This document shows, piece by piece, positions 1-5,164 of a DNA stretch of 7,542 nt. Every line of letters begins with the position of its first letter. Position 1 is the stretch's first letter. The position numbers and the translations under genes are program-made. Source of the DNA: JBEKDJ01 sp050014415 (GTDB lineage Bacteria; Desulfobacterota; BSN033; UBA1163); NCBI GenBank assembly GCA_050014415.1, contig JBEKDJ010000256.1, forward strand, positions 1 to 7,542, written 5' to 3'. Below the pieces are notes generated by a model. That model ran no database searches. It saw only the letters and a program-made list of their open reading frames with translations, and was not told the DNA's origin.

Positions 1-181
1 GGCGTGGGCCCCACATTCTGTCGCCCGTGGTGACGTCGTACTCGTACACAAGCTGTCCAGAGGCCGCCGTCACCAACTCATAACGGTTCTTCCAGGCTGC
101 GATTTCCTCCTGGGCTTTTTTGTGCTCGGTGACATCAGGAACGATGCTGAGTTGAGCATTACCTGCTGAATTTTCAATCAT
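1..181 (-). CDS. PAS-domain sensor protein, N-terminal part (runs off the left edge)
   Basis: The minus-strand frame is open from an ATG at 181 to the window edge, giving about 60 residues. Residues about 16-26 read DVTEHKKAQEE, the signature that usually ends a PAS/PAC module and leads into a linker helix. The helix is followed by RYELVTAASGQLVYEYDV and a WGP element, which is how a new PAS domain begins in many sensor kinases and diguanylate cyclases. The output domain is outside the window, so kinase versus cyclase cannot be decided. The start is supported by a purine-rich GGAGAGG about ten bases upstream and by an ATGA overlap with the stop codon of the HTH gene before it, so the two are probably translationally coupled. 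An oddity is that the protein starts almost directly on a PAC-end motif, as if a preceding PAS domain had been lost. Confidence 0.7.
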   Translation of the reverse strand, partial: MIENSAGNAQLSIVPDVTEHKKAQEEIAAWKNRYELVTAASGQLVYEYDVTTGDRMWGPR

Positions 182-378
182 ACTATTTCTTCCCTCTCCG
201 TTACCTTTAGAAATCGGTACAACTCGACTTGGTGGACCCTCCAGCCGTGCCCGGCTTTGACGGCCTTGATCCTTCCAAGGCGGATATACTTCAGGTAAGT
301 GGGTTTGGAAATCCTCAGATATTGGATGGCCTCTTTTGTTGTTAGGACGGTGACATCATCTTGACCCGTTTTTACCAT
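178..378 (-). CDS. Excisionase-family (HTH_17/MerR-like) small DNA-binding protein
   Basis: This encodes 66 residues. Residues about 12-57 form a winged helix-turn-helix of the excisionase/HTH_17 type: LTTKEAIQYLRISKPTYLKY is the helix-turn-helix, IRLGRIKAVKAGHGWRV is the wing with the typical G-x-I-x-A-x-K pattern, and a short helix closes the domain. Such proteins are stand-alone DNA binders that act as transcription factors or as recombination directionality factors. No integrase or phage gene is visible here, so a regulatory role is more likely. Its stop TGA overlaps the ATG of the PAS gene (ATGA), suggesting a two-gene unit in which a small regulator is co-translated with a sensor. The start codon has only a weak GAG upstream. 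A sigma-54-like promoter lies 18-34 bases before the ATG and would leave a very short leader. Confidence 0.8.
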   Translation of the reverse strand: MVKTGQDDVTVLTTKEAIQYLRISKPTYLKYIRLGRIKAVKAGHGWRVHQVELYRFLKVTEREEIV

Positions 379-395
379 TTTTTTCTCGATGTTTC

Positions 396-412
396 TGCAA
401 GATAAATGCCAA
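396..412 (-). promoter_or_regulatory. Candidate sigma-54 promoter of the HTH-PAS pair
   Basis: Read on the minus strand the site is TTGGCATTTATCTTGCA. It carries the -24 element TGGCA and the -12 element TTGCA with exactly the spacing required by sigma-54 (GG and GC twelve bases apart), and only the C after TGGCA is replaced by T. Transcription would start near 385, leaving about seven untranslated bases before the HTH start codon, which is short. No enhancer-binding-protein site was recognised upstream. This is a pattern match only. Confidence 0.45.
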
Positions 413-690
413 ACTCTTTCCTTGCGTATTTCAATTGAATAAGTGGTTAATTTTTAAAGTTAATTTGAATCTTACTAAGAATCAGTGATTGACAGAATTT
501 TGTTGGTGGGGGCGACTTTTTGGCAAAGCTTGGAAAAAACTTGTACAGTGATGATCATTATTCGCAGCAATCTTGCAGTGATGGGTGGTAAGGCAGCAGG
601 CAAAGCGGGTGGGGACGACTTGGGTCGCCCAGGCTGAAATAGAGTACAACCTCCCAATGTTTTGCCCTGTGACAGAAGGGCACCATTCAA
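413..690. other. Intergenic stretch with no supportable gene
   Basis: Several short open frames occur on both strands, but none shows a recognisable domain, a convincing ribosome site or protein-like composition. The left part (413-480) is AT-rich and fits a divergent promoter region. The heptamer CAGTGAT occurs three times (483-489, 546-552, 576-582). A six-base-pair stem, TGCCCT/AGGGCA at 663-668/677-682, lies just before the promoter of the downstream operon but has no T-run. Confidence 0.5.
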
Positions 691-696
691 AAATGA

Positions 697-723
697 TTGA
701 CAAGGATCGATGGTTTATAATAT
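697..723 (+). promoter_or_regulatory. Candidate sigma-70 promoter of the riboswitch-APC operon
   Basis: A perfect TTGACA lies at 697-702. It is followed by TATAAT at 716-721, with the overlapping alternative TAATAT at 718-723. The spacers are 13 and 15 bases, both shorter than the preferred 17, so the exact pairing is uncertain. The position is right: a start near 728-732 would begin transcription just before the riboswitch aptamer. Confidence 0.5.
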
Positions 724-737
724 TGTTTCATATAACA

Positions 738-858
738 TTGGCCGAATGGATAAAGCGGAGGAACCAATTTAGTGGGGTGAATGCTGGCAAAGCCAGCAAG
801 GATATCCCTTAATTCTAACCCGTCAGCTAACTTCGCAGGCGTCTAAGGGAAGGGGATG
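738..858 (+). promoter_or_regulatory. c-di-AMP riboswitch (ydaO/yuaA class)
   Basis: The leader carries the invariant blocks of this aptamer in order: TTGGCCGAAT (738-747), GCGGAGGAACCA (about 755-766), GGGGTGAAT (774-782), the block AAGGATATCCCTT (798-810), and CCCGTCAGCTAACTTCGCAG followed by GCGT (819-842), ending in AAGGGAAGGGG. These match the Thermoanaerobacter and Bacillus ydaO aptamers as I remember them. Visible helices are a perfect 7-bp hairpin TGCTGGC-AAA-GCCAGCA (782-798) and TCCCTT (805-810) pairing with AAGGGA (845-850). The closing P1 helix is weaker than usual by eye. In known members, c-di-AMP binding favours a downstream terminator and so lowers expression of K+ transporters, osmolyte transporters and cell-wall enzymes. 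The terminator immediately downstream fits this OFF-switch logic. Confidence 0.92.
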
Positions 859-860
859 GA

Positions 861-890
861 GGCTAGGGGATCTTCTCCTGGCCTTTTTTT
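861..890 (+). terminator. Intrinsic terminator: expression platform of the riboswitch
   Basis: GGCTAGGGGA (861-870) can pair over ten base pairs, two of them G-U, with the complementary run ending in CCTGGCC (874-883), leaving a three-base loop. Seven T residues follow (884-890). The hairpin sits between the aptamer and the start codon of the permease. Its 5' arm GGCTAG can alternatively pair with TTGGCC at 738-743, the first bases of the aptamer, which is a candidate antiterminator pairing. The pairing choice is my inference. Confidence 0.85.
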
Positions 891-898
891 AGGTGCGA

Positions 899-2500
899 AT
901 GGGAAACGAAACAGCAAAAGCAGCATCTTGCCCTGTCGAGAAATTGGAGCTCCGTAGAGACGTCACTGTCTGGGGTTCCTATATGTGGGGATATGCCGAC
1001 GTCGGTGCGGACATCTATGCCGCCTTGGGACTGGTGATGGGGGCTGCCCACGGTGGGGCAAGCCTCGCCTTCTTCGTGGCCGGCCTCATCTATATTATGA
1101 TCGGACTCTCCTATACTGAGATGGCATCTACTTACCCGGTTGCTGGAGGAGGCCATTACTACGCTCTGAGGGGTTTGGGAGATTTCTGGGGTTATGCTGC
1201 CGGTGTTGCCCTTCTCTTGGACTATACGATTGATATCGCTCTTTTCGCCACTGCCTCGGCCGGCTACATGAACTTCTTCATGCCTTTTGTCATCGGTGTT
1301 CCGCCGGAATATTTTGTCATGGATATCTGGATCTTTAAAAAAGTCAACCCCATATGGGCAGCCGAGACCCTCATCCTCATCACTTTTCTCATCTGGCTCA
1401 ATATCCGGGGAGTCCGTGAATCTTCTCTCTTCAATGAAGTCATCGGCGCCATTGACATCATCACTGAATCGTCCATTATTGTTCTGGGTTTTCTTTTCGC
1501 ATGGAAACCCGAACTTTTTGTTTTTCAATGGAAAACTCAGTTTCCCAGCCTGAGAGAATTCATGTATGGGTCTTCGTTAGCAATCATCTCGTTTGTCGGA
1601 TTGGAATCGATTTCACAGGCGGCTCAAGAGACCAGAAGACCCGCAACGATCATTCCTCGAACTTCCATCACTTTGATCTTCACGGTTTTCATTTTTGCCC
1701 TGGCCTTTTCCACCATGGGCCTGGGCGTACTTCCATGGCAGGAATTTCCACAAGGGGATCCTGTGGCCAAGCTGGCCCACGCCATTCCTCTTTTCGGCGT
1801 GATGGCTGGGCCCTTTGCGGCTATCCTTGGGGCAACGATCCTTCTGATCTCTTCCAATACCGGTGTGATGGGCGCATCAAGGCTTACCTATTCAATGAGC
1901 GAACTCCATTTGATCACTCCTTGGTTTGATAAGGTTCATCCGAAACATCGTACTCCGGTCCGAACCATCGTCTTTTTCTCCCTCATCGGAATGCTGGAGG
2001 CCATTCTCGCTTTCTTAACACCCAGTGCCATGGATACATTGGCGAATATGTACGCTTTCGGAGCAGCAAGTGGTTATCTCCTTGTCTTCATTTCCATGAT
2101 CAAGCTTCGCTTCTCTGATCCCTACTCTCCAAGGCCTTATAAAATGCCCCTCAACATCAAGTGGAACCACAAAGGGAAGACGGTAGACATCCCGGTACTT
2201 GGATTTATCGGAATGATCGGGGTCAGTTTCATCCTCTTTGAAGTCATTCTGACCCATGAGATTGGCCGTATCGCAGGTCCAGCCTGGGTTCTGGCCTGTC
2301 TGATCTATTATTTCTGGTTTCGCAAGGAGAGCGGATTCCCTTTACTCGGCAGTGTGAAACATGACTGGGAGGCAGAACAGAAGAGTATTTTGAAGTCTGC
2401 GGAGGAGTTCGATCTACTTGAACAGTATAATATTGCCTTGGCAGAAAGAGACAAGCGGAAGAAGAGGAAGGCAGTTGAGAAAGGTACCAGAGCTACCTGA
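899..2500 (+). CDS. APC-superfamily permease, likely c-di-AMP-controlled K+ or amino acid importer
   Basis: This encodes about 533 residues, an inner-membrane transporter with roughly twelve hydrophobic segments. The first helix (about 24-47) contains the unwound substrate-site region GYADVGADIYAALG, with D34, D38 and Y40. The second helix leads into SYTEMASTYPVAGGGHYY (71-88), the hallmark E...P.aGG.Y pattern of APC transporters. A hydrophilic tail of about 50 residues rich in Lys and Glu ends the protein. The substrate cannot be read from sequence. The c-di-AMP riboswitch, the UspA-like neighbour and the two RCK genes point to K+, as for Bacillus KimA, also an APC-superfamily protein under a ydaO riboswitch. 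An amino acid or osmolyte remains possible. ATG 899 was chosen over GTG 893 because AGG at 891-893 then sits at a usable distance; the ribosome site is weak and touches the terminator T-run. Confidence 0.9.
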   Translation: MGNETAKAASCPVEKLELRRDVTVWGSYMWGYADVGADIYAALGLVMGAAHGGASLAFFVAGLIYIMIGLSYTEMASTYPVAGGGHYYALRGLGDFWGYAAGVALLLDYTIDIALFATASAGYMNFFMPFVIGVPPEYFVMDIWIFKKVNPIWAAETLILITFLIWLNIRGVRESSLFNEVIGAIDIITESSIIVLGFLFAWKPELFVFQWKTQFPSLREFMYGSSLAIISFVGLESISQAAQETRRPATIIPRTSITLIFTVFIFALAFSTMGLGVLPWQEFPQGDPVAKLAHAIPLFGVMAGPFAAILGATILLISSNTGVMGASRLTYSMSELHLITPWFDKVHPKHRTPVRTIVFFSLIGMLEAILAFLTPSAMDTLANMYAFGAASGYLLVFISMIKLRFSDPYSPRPYKMPLNIKWNHKGKTVDIPVLGFIGMIGVSFILFEVILTHEIGRIAGPAWVLACLIYYFWFRKESGFPLLGSVKHDWEAEQKSILKSAEEFDLLEQYNIALAERDKRKKRKAVEKGTRAT

Positions 2501-2705
2501 CCGGCCAGAATGGCGGGATTATTTTCAGGTCGTCACGACGGGCCTCATGGTCGTTCTGGGCCTTTACGTCCTATGGCAAACCATTTTCGTAAGATGGGCC
2601 TTTCCTTCTTTAATCTTCGGAGGTGCTCTTTTGCTCTTTGGTCTCTTTCGAATCAGAATGATCTTGGATTATTTTCATCGGAAAGGGAAGACGGATGGTT
2701 CCTGA
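2475..2705 (+). CDS. Small two-helix membrane protein, conserved-looking, function unknown
   Basis: This encodes about 76 residues. A proline- and charge-rich N-terminus (LPDRPEWRDYF) precedes two hydrophobic helices, VVTTGLMVVLGLYVLWQTIF and then AFPSLIFGGALLLFGLFRI, ending in a basic tail. The frame overlaps the end of the permease gene and its stop overlaps the UspA gene by 11 bases, so it lies in a tightly packed, probably coupled operon. The start is uncertain: TTG 2475 has AGGAAGG three bases before it, TTG 2418 has a GGAGGAG further upstream, and ATG 2547 would cut the conserved-looking N-terminus. I do not recognise the family. Its position between a transporter and a membrane-tethered Usp protein suggests an accessory subunit. 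Confidence 0.7.
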   Translation: MRKVPELPDRPEWRDYFQVVTTGLMVVLGLYVLWQTIFVRWAFPSLIFGGALLLFGLFRIRMILDYFHRKGKTDGS

Positions 2706-3264
2706 ACTTGAACTGAGCTTTCTAGGGGCTTTGCTGGGTTTCTTTTTTGCCGCCTCAATGGGGACCCTGCTTTGGTGGATGTTCCATGTTCCCAGGGCGA
2801 TTCCTTTAGCCGCAGCCAAGGCGAGAAGGGCCGTTGGAGCGATCAAGAAGATCCTGGTTCCGACGTCAGGGACTCTTTATTCCGAGCGTGGGATTGAATT
2901 GGCATGTCGTCTAGGAGAGGAACAGAAGGCAGAGATCTTTCTTGTAAACGTCATCGAAGTACCCAGAACATTGCCATTAGAGGCCCCCATGCGTGAAGCA
3001 GAGGTCCGAGCAGAGGAGATCATCAAGCGCGGGGAGGAGATTGTCAGTCTGAGAGGACTTGAAGGGAAGGGGGAGGTCAAACGGGGTCGAGTGGCAGGGG
3101 AGGAGATTATTCGGACAGCCAAGGACTGGGAGGCCGATTTAATCGTGATGGGGATTCGATCAGAGATCCGTATGGCCCAGGAGATTTTGGGTCGGACTTC
3201 CGATCTCATCCTTCACCGGGCTCCCTGTGAAGTAATTGTGGACAAACTCTCGGTAGAAACCTAA
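2695..3264 (+). CDS. Membrane-anchored UspA-family protein with degenerate ATP site
   Basis: This encodes 189 residues. Residues about 8-32 (LSFLGALLGFFFAASMGTLL and onward) form one hydrophobic helix, a probable membrane anchor. A basic linker follows, then a universal stress protein domain from about residue 50 (IKKILVPTSGTLYSERGIEL) to HRAPCEVIVDKL near the C-terminus. Typical ATP-binding Usp proteins have an Asp after ILVPxD and a G-x-x-G-x9-G-S/T loop. Here the Asp position reads Ser (VPTSG) and the loop reads MGIRS...GRTSD, so the second glycine is missing and nucleotide binding is doubtful. Most Usp proteins are soluble, so the N-terminal anchor suggests a local partner, plausibly the permease encoded just upstream. 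The start overlaps the previous gene by 11 bases. Confidence 0.88.
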   Translation: MVPELELSFLGALLGFFFAASMGTLLWWMFHVPRAIPLAAAKARRAVGAIKKILVPTSGTLYSERGIELACRLGEEQKAEIFLVNVIEVPRTLPLEAPMREAEVRAEEIIKRGEEIVSLRGLEGKGEVKRGRVAGEEIIRTAKDWEADLIVMGIRSEIRMAQEILGRTSDLILHRAPCEVIVDKLSVET

Positions 3265-3283
3265 TTCAGAATTTCGCGAGGGT

Positions 3284-3346
3284 GTGAGACGGGAAGTCGT
3301 AAGGGGTTTTATCTCTTAACCCTAACACCTTACCCATTACGAACCA
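3284..3346 (+). repeat. Degenerate heptad repeat in the uspA-trkA gap
   Basis: The 155-base gap before the first RCK gene contains consecutive seven-base blocks. On the plus strand they read TCTCTTA, ACCCTAA, CACCTTA, CCCATTA (3312-3339), and weaker blocks GTGAGAC, GGGAAGT, CGTAAGG precede them. On the minus strand the clean units all follow T(A/T)A plus four mostly purine bases (TAATGGG, TAAGGTG, TTAGGGT, TAAGAGA). Parts can also fold (GTAAGG with CCTTAC, GGTT with AACC), but there is no T-run, so it is not a classical terminator. Confidence 0.5.
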
Positions 3347-3419
3347 AGAGATCCACCTCCGATTGTTGAATTCTTCTAAAATTGTTCATCTTCGGCTGCA
3401 TCAGGTTAGGAGGCGTTAA

Positions 3420-3821
3420 ATGAGAGCTATGATTATCGGTTGCGGCAGAGTAGGATCTGTCATGGCGAACCGTTTTGATGAGGCGGGGCATCAGGTGATC
3501 GTTCTCGATAGGCATCAGCAGGCCTTTCGAAGGCTCTCTGAAAAATTTTCTGGGGAGCGAATAGTGGGCAATGGTTTGGTGGACGAGTTTGTACGGCCAA
3601 CACTTCTAAAAGAGACCGATTTCCTTTTTGTCATGACGGATAAGGACAATATCAACCTGATGATCGCCCAGAGAGTGAAGCGACATTTTCAGATTGGTAG
3701 AGTCATCGCAGTGGTACACGACTCTATGTTGGCAGGTCTCTATAAAGAACTGGGCGTGGAGACCGTCTGTCCCACTGACCTGGTGATCAAGGAGTTACTA
3801 CAGGCGATCAGAGAAAGCTGA
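3420..3821 (+). CDS. RCK_N (TrkA-N) single-domain NAD-binding K+ regulatory protein
   Basis: This encodes 133 residues, a cytoplasmic Rossmann domain of the TrkA/KtrA regulator family. The dinucleotide loop GCGRVG is at 7-12 and the acidic residue closing beta-2 is D30 (VLDRH), both as expected for NAD(H) binding. The fold continues with GNGLVDEF and the TDKDNINL segment. The protein ends after the RCK_N domain and lacks the usual RCK_C (TrkA_C) domain. A strong ribosome site AGGAGG (3408-3413) precedes the ATG, better than those of the three upstream genes. Only 11 bases separate it from the next gene, a full RCK protein, so the pair may form mixed assemblies. E. coli TrkA contains two RCK_N and two RCK_C modules in one chain; this looks like a split, reduced version. 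Confidence 0.9.
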   Translation: MRAMIIGCGRVGSVMANRFDEAGHQVIVLDRHQQAFRRLSEKFSGERIVGNGLVDEFVRPTLLKETDFLFVMTDKDNINLMIAQRVKRHFQIGRVIAVVHDSMLAGLYKELGVETVCPTDLVIKELLQAIRES

Positions 3822-3832
3822 AGGGGGAGGTC

Positions 3833-4486
3833 ATGTACATCATTATTGCCGGTGCGGGAAAGGTCGGATATCACTTGGGGAGATTGTTGTTGGCCGACGG
3901 TCATGAGGTGATGCTGATTGAGAAAGATCGAGCCAAAGTGGATCTGCTCTCTTTCGAGTTTCATGATGCGATCATGCAGGGAGATGGCTCAACCGTCGAG
4001 GTCCTGAAGGAGGCTGGGACCAACCGTGCGGATGTGGTTGTGGCTGCAACGGGCAATGATGAAGATAATCTGGTGATCTGTCAGATCACAAAATTGGTGT
4101 TTCTCAAACCTCGAACGATCGCACGGGTGAATAATCCGAGAAATGAGGAGCTTTTTGCCGGCTTAGGGGTCGATGCCTCGGTCAGCGGGACGAAGCTTAT
4201 CAATGCCATCATCCAGGAGCAGGTAAAGGCCGAAGATATGATGATTCCCCTTTTGACGTTAAAAGAAGGGGACGTAGAGATCGTGGAAGTAAAGCTTTCC
4301 CGTTCTTCACACATCGTGAAGAAGAAGATCAAGGATCTATCACTGCCTCAAGGGTCGATCTTCATCGCCGTGATTCGAGGAGACGAAGTCATCATTCCTT
4401 CTGGGGAGACCGAGTTCCAGCCAGAAGATAAAGTTCTTGCCCTCGTCAAGCGCGCCAGTGAACAGGCGCTCCGGAAGATGTTGTAA
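3833..4486 (+). CDS. TrkA-type RCK_N + RCK_C K+ transport regulatory protein
   Basis: This encodes 217 residues with standard two-domain architecture. RCK_N carries the NAD loop GAGKVG (7-12), E30 at the end of beta-2, and the AATGNDEDNLVICQ segment typical of TrkA/KtrA. RCK_C spans about residues 140-217, with VEIVEVKLSRSSHIVKKKI, the VIRGDEVIIPSGET turn and EDKVLALV. RCK_N binds NAD(H) or ATP and gates K+ transporters; RCK_C of some KtrA/CpaA proteins binds c-di-AMP. If this one does, the operon would be controlled by c-di-AMP both at the riboswitch and at the protein. GGGGGAGG directly after the preceding stop serves as ribosome site. No TrkH/KtrB pore gene is in the window, so the partner may be the upstream permease or an unlinked Trk channel. 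Confidence 0.93.
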   Translation: MYIIIAGAGKVGYHLGRLLLADGHEVMLIEKDRAKVDLLSFEFHDAIMQGDGSTVEVLKEAGTNRADVVVAATGNDEDNLVICQITKLVFLKPRTIARVNNPRNEELFAGLGVDASVSGTKLINAIIQEQVKAEDMMIPLLTLKEGDVEIVEVKLSRSSHIVKKKIKDLSLPQGSIFIAVIRGDEVIIPSGETEFQPEDKVLALVKRASEQALRKML

Positions 4487-4517
4487 TTCAGTCATAGATG
4501 ATCCCAACTGTAAGTTA

Positions 4518-4695
4518 ATGGCTGGATGTCCTTGTCGTGGATGACGAGGTTAGCAGCCGTAAGACATGATCGGTGTGCCTCGAGAATGAAGGCCACAAGG
4601 TGATTGCTGTGAGCAATTCTCAGGAGGCCTTAGCAGAGGCATCACGAAGGTCCTTTGAACTCGTATTTGTGGATCTAAGGCTTGGTACGGATGAT
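4518..4695 (+). pseudogene. Truncated NtrC-type response regulator receiver domain
   Basis: From about 4522 the frame reads LDVLVVDDE, then SSRKT, a TGA stop at 4567-4569, then SVCLENEGHKVIAVSNSQEA, LAEASRRSFELVF and VDLRLGTDDG. This is a receiver domain with the acidic pair DDE and the phospho-acceptor Asp (VDLRLGT), resembling NtrC-family regulators. It is broken in three ways. There is no in-frame start (a TAA lies at 4516-4518, and the nearby ATG at 4518 is in another frame), TGA interrupts helix 1, and homology stops after about 55 residues, before the conserved Thr/Ser and Lys. The sequence then passes directly into a hydrolase fragment on the opposite strand. It may once have been the last gene downstream of the K+ operon; the rest is not in the window. 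Confidence 0.8.
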
Positions 4696-5045
4696 GGATG
4701 GTTTATATCTCCCAACAAATGGAGTTTTGGCGTCGGATCGATAACCGGTATATCGAAGTTGTCAGCATCGGCAAAGGCAATAGTGATGCGGATACGGCTA
4801 CCTATGGGAAACCGGTATGCGGTTGGCAGCAGGCTAAAGACCAGCTCAATGGGTTCCCCGGTTTGGGATTGGCATCAAGTCACTCTGATAATGGGAATGA
4901 AAGGGTAGCCCGGGATTACTAAAAGGCGCTTGACTCAGCCTGCAATGAGACGCCCGGAGACTACCTTAGGTGATGTAGGCGGACTTGCCCCTGCGATCCA
5001 CTTCTTCTAAATAAAGCAAGACATCCGGATCCGGAACATCCGTAT
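4690..5045 (-). pseudogene. Fragment of a CocE/NonD hydrolase C-terminal domain (copy A)
   Basis: On the minus strand this encodes part of a PepX_C jelly-roll domain: VLLYLEEVDRRGKSAYIT, then a TAA (4968-4966) where copy B has GAA, then SNPGLPFHSHYQSDLMPIP. An extra base near 4861-4864 shifts the frame, after which GEPIELVFSLLPTAYRFP and IRITIAFADADNFDIPVIDP continue nearly to the C-terminus. It aligns base for base, apart from that insertion, with 6549-6901 at about four bases in five by eye. The differences largely preserve the protein, so the copies seem to have diverged as working genes before this one was truncated and broken. The catalytic domain and the last ten or so residues are missing. 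Nothing recognisable lies between it and the acyltransferase stop (5046-5164), although the frame stays open there. Confidence 0.85.
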
Positions 5046-5164
5046 TGGGGCTAGAGTTGACTATATTACGCAGTGCATGACTGGCCAATGGTGAATCGCA
5101 ATGAAGAAAAACAGCCTGTCCCTTTTCCTTTTCAATGTCGAGTACAGGGCTTGCCCGCGGGAAT

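Noticed and set aside
615..655. Resemblance of GTCGCCCAGGCTG and the following bases to a human Alu element
   Set aside because: The match is short and breaks off after the first dozen bases; everything around it is bacterial, so chance similarity is the simplest reading.
475..812. Short open frames of about 71-75 residues on both strands in the upstream intergenic region
   Set aside because: No domain, no good ribosome site and implausible composition. The plus-strand frame runs through the riboswitch, which fixes that sequence for RNA structure instead.
863..1528. A 221-residue minus-strand open frame opposite the permease
   Set aside because: It is low-complexity, charged and antisense to a clear APC transporter; it reflects the codon pattern of the plus-strand gene.
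1501..1929. A 142-residue alternative plus-strand frame inside the permease
   Set aside because: It is a His/Phe/Arg-rich out-of-frame shadow of the transmembrane coding sequence without domain features.
3297..3336. GTAAGG...CCTTAC / GGTT...AACC folding as a terminator after the Usp gene
   Set aside because: The stem is interrupted and there is no T-run; the seven-base periodicity explains the sequence better.
4573..4908. An apparent 111-residue ORF starting at GTG 4573
   Set aside because: It is a chimera: the first 40 residues are the receiver remnant after its TGA, and the rest is the antisense of the hydrolase fragment, so it is not a real gene.
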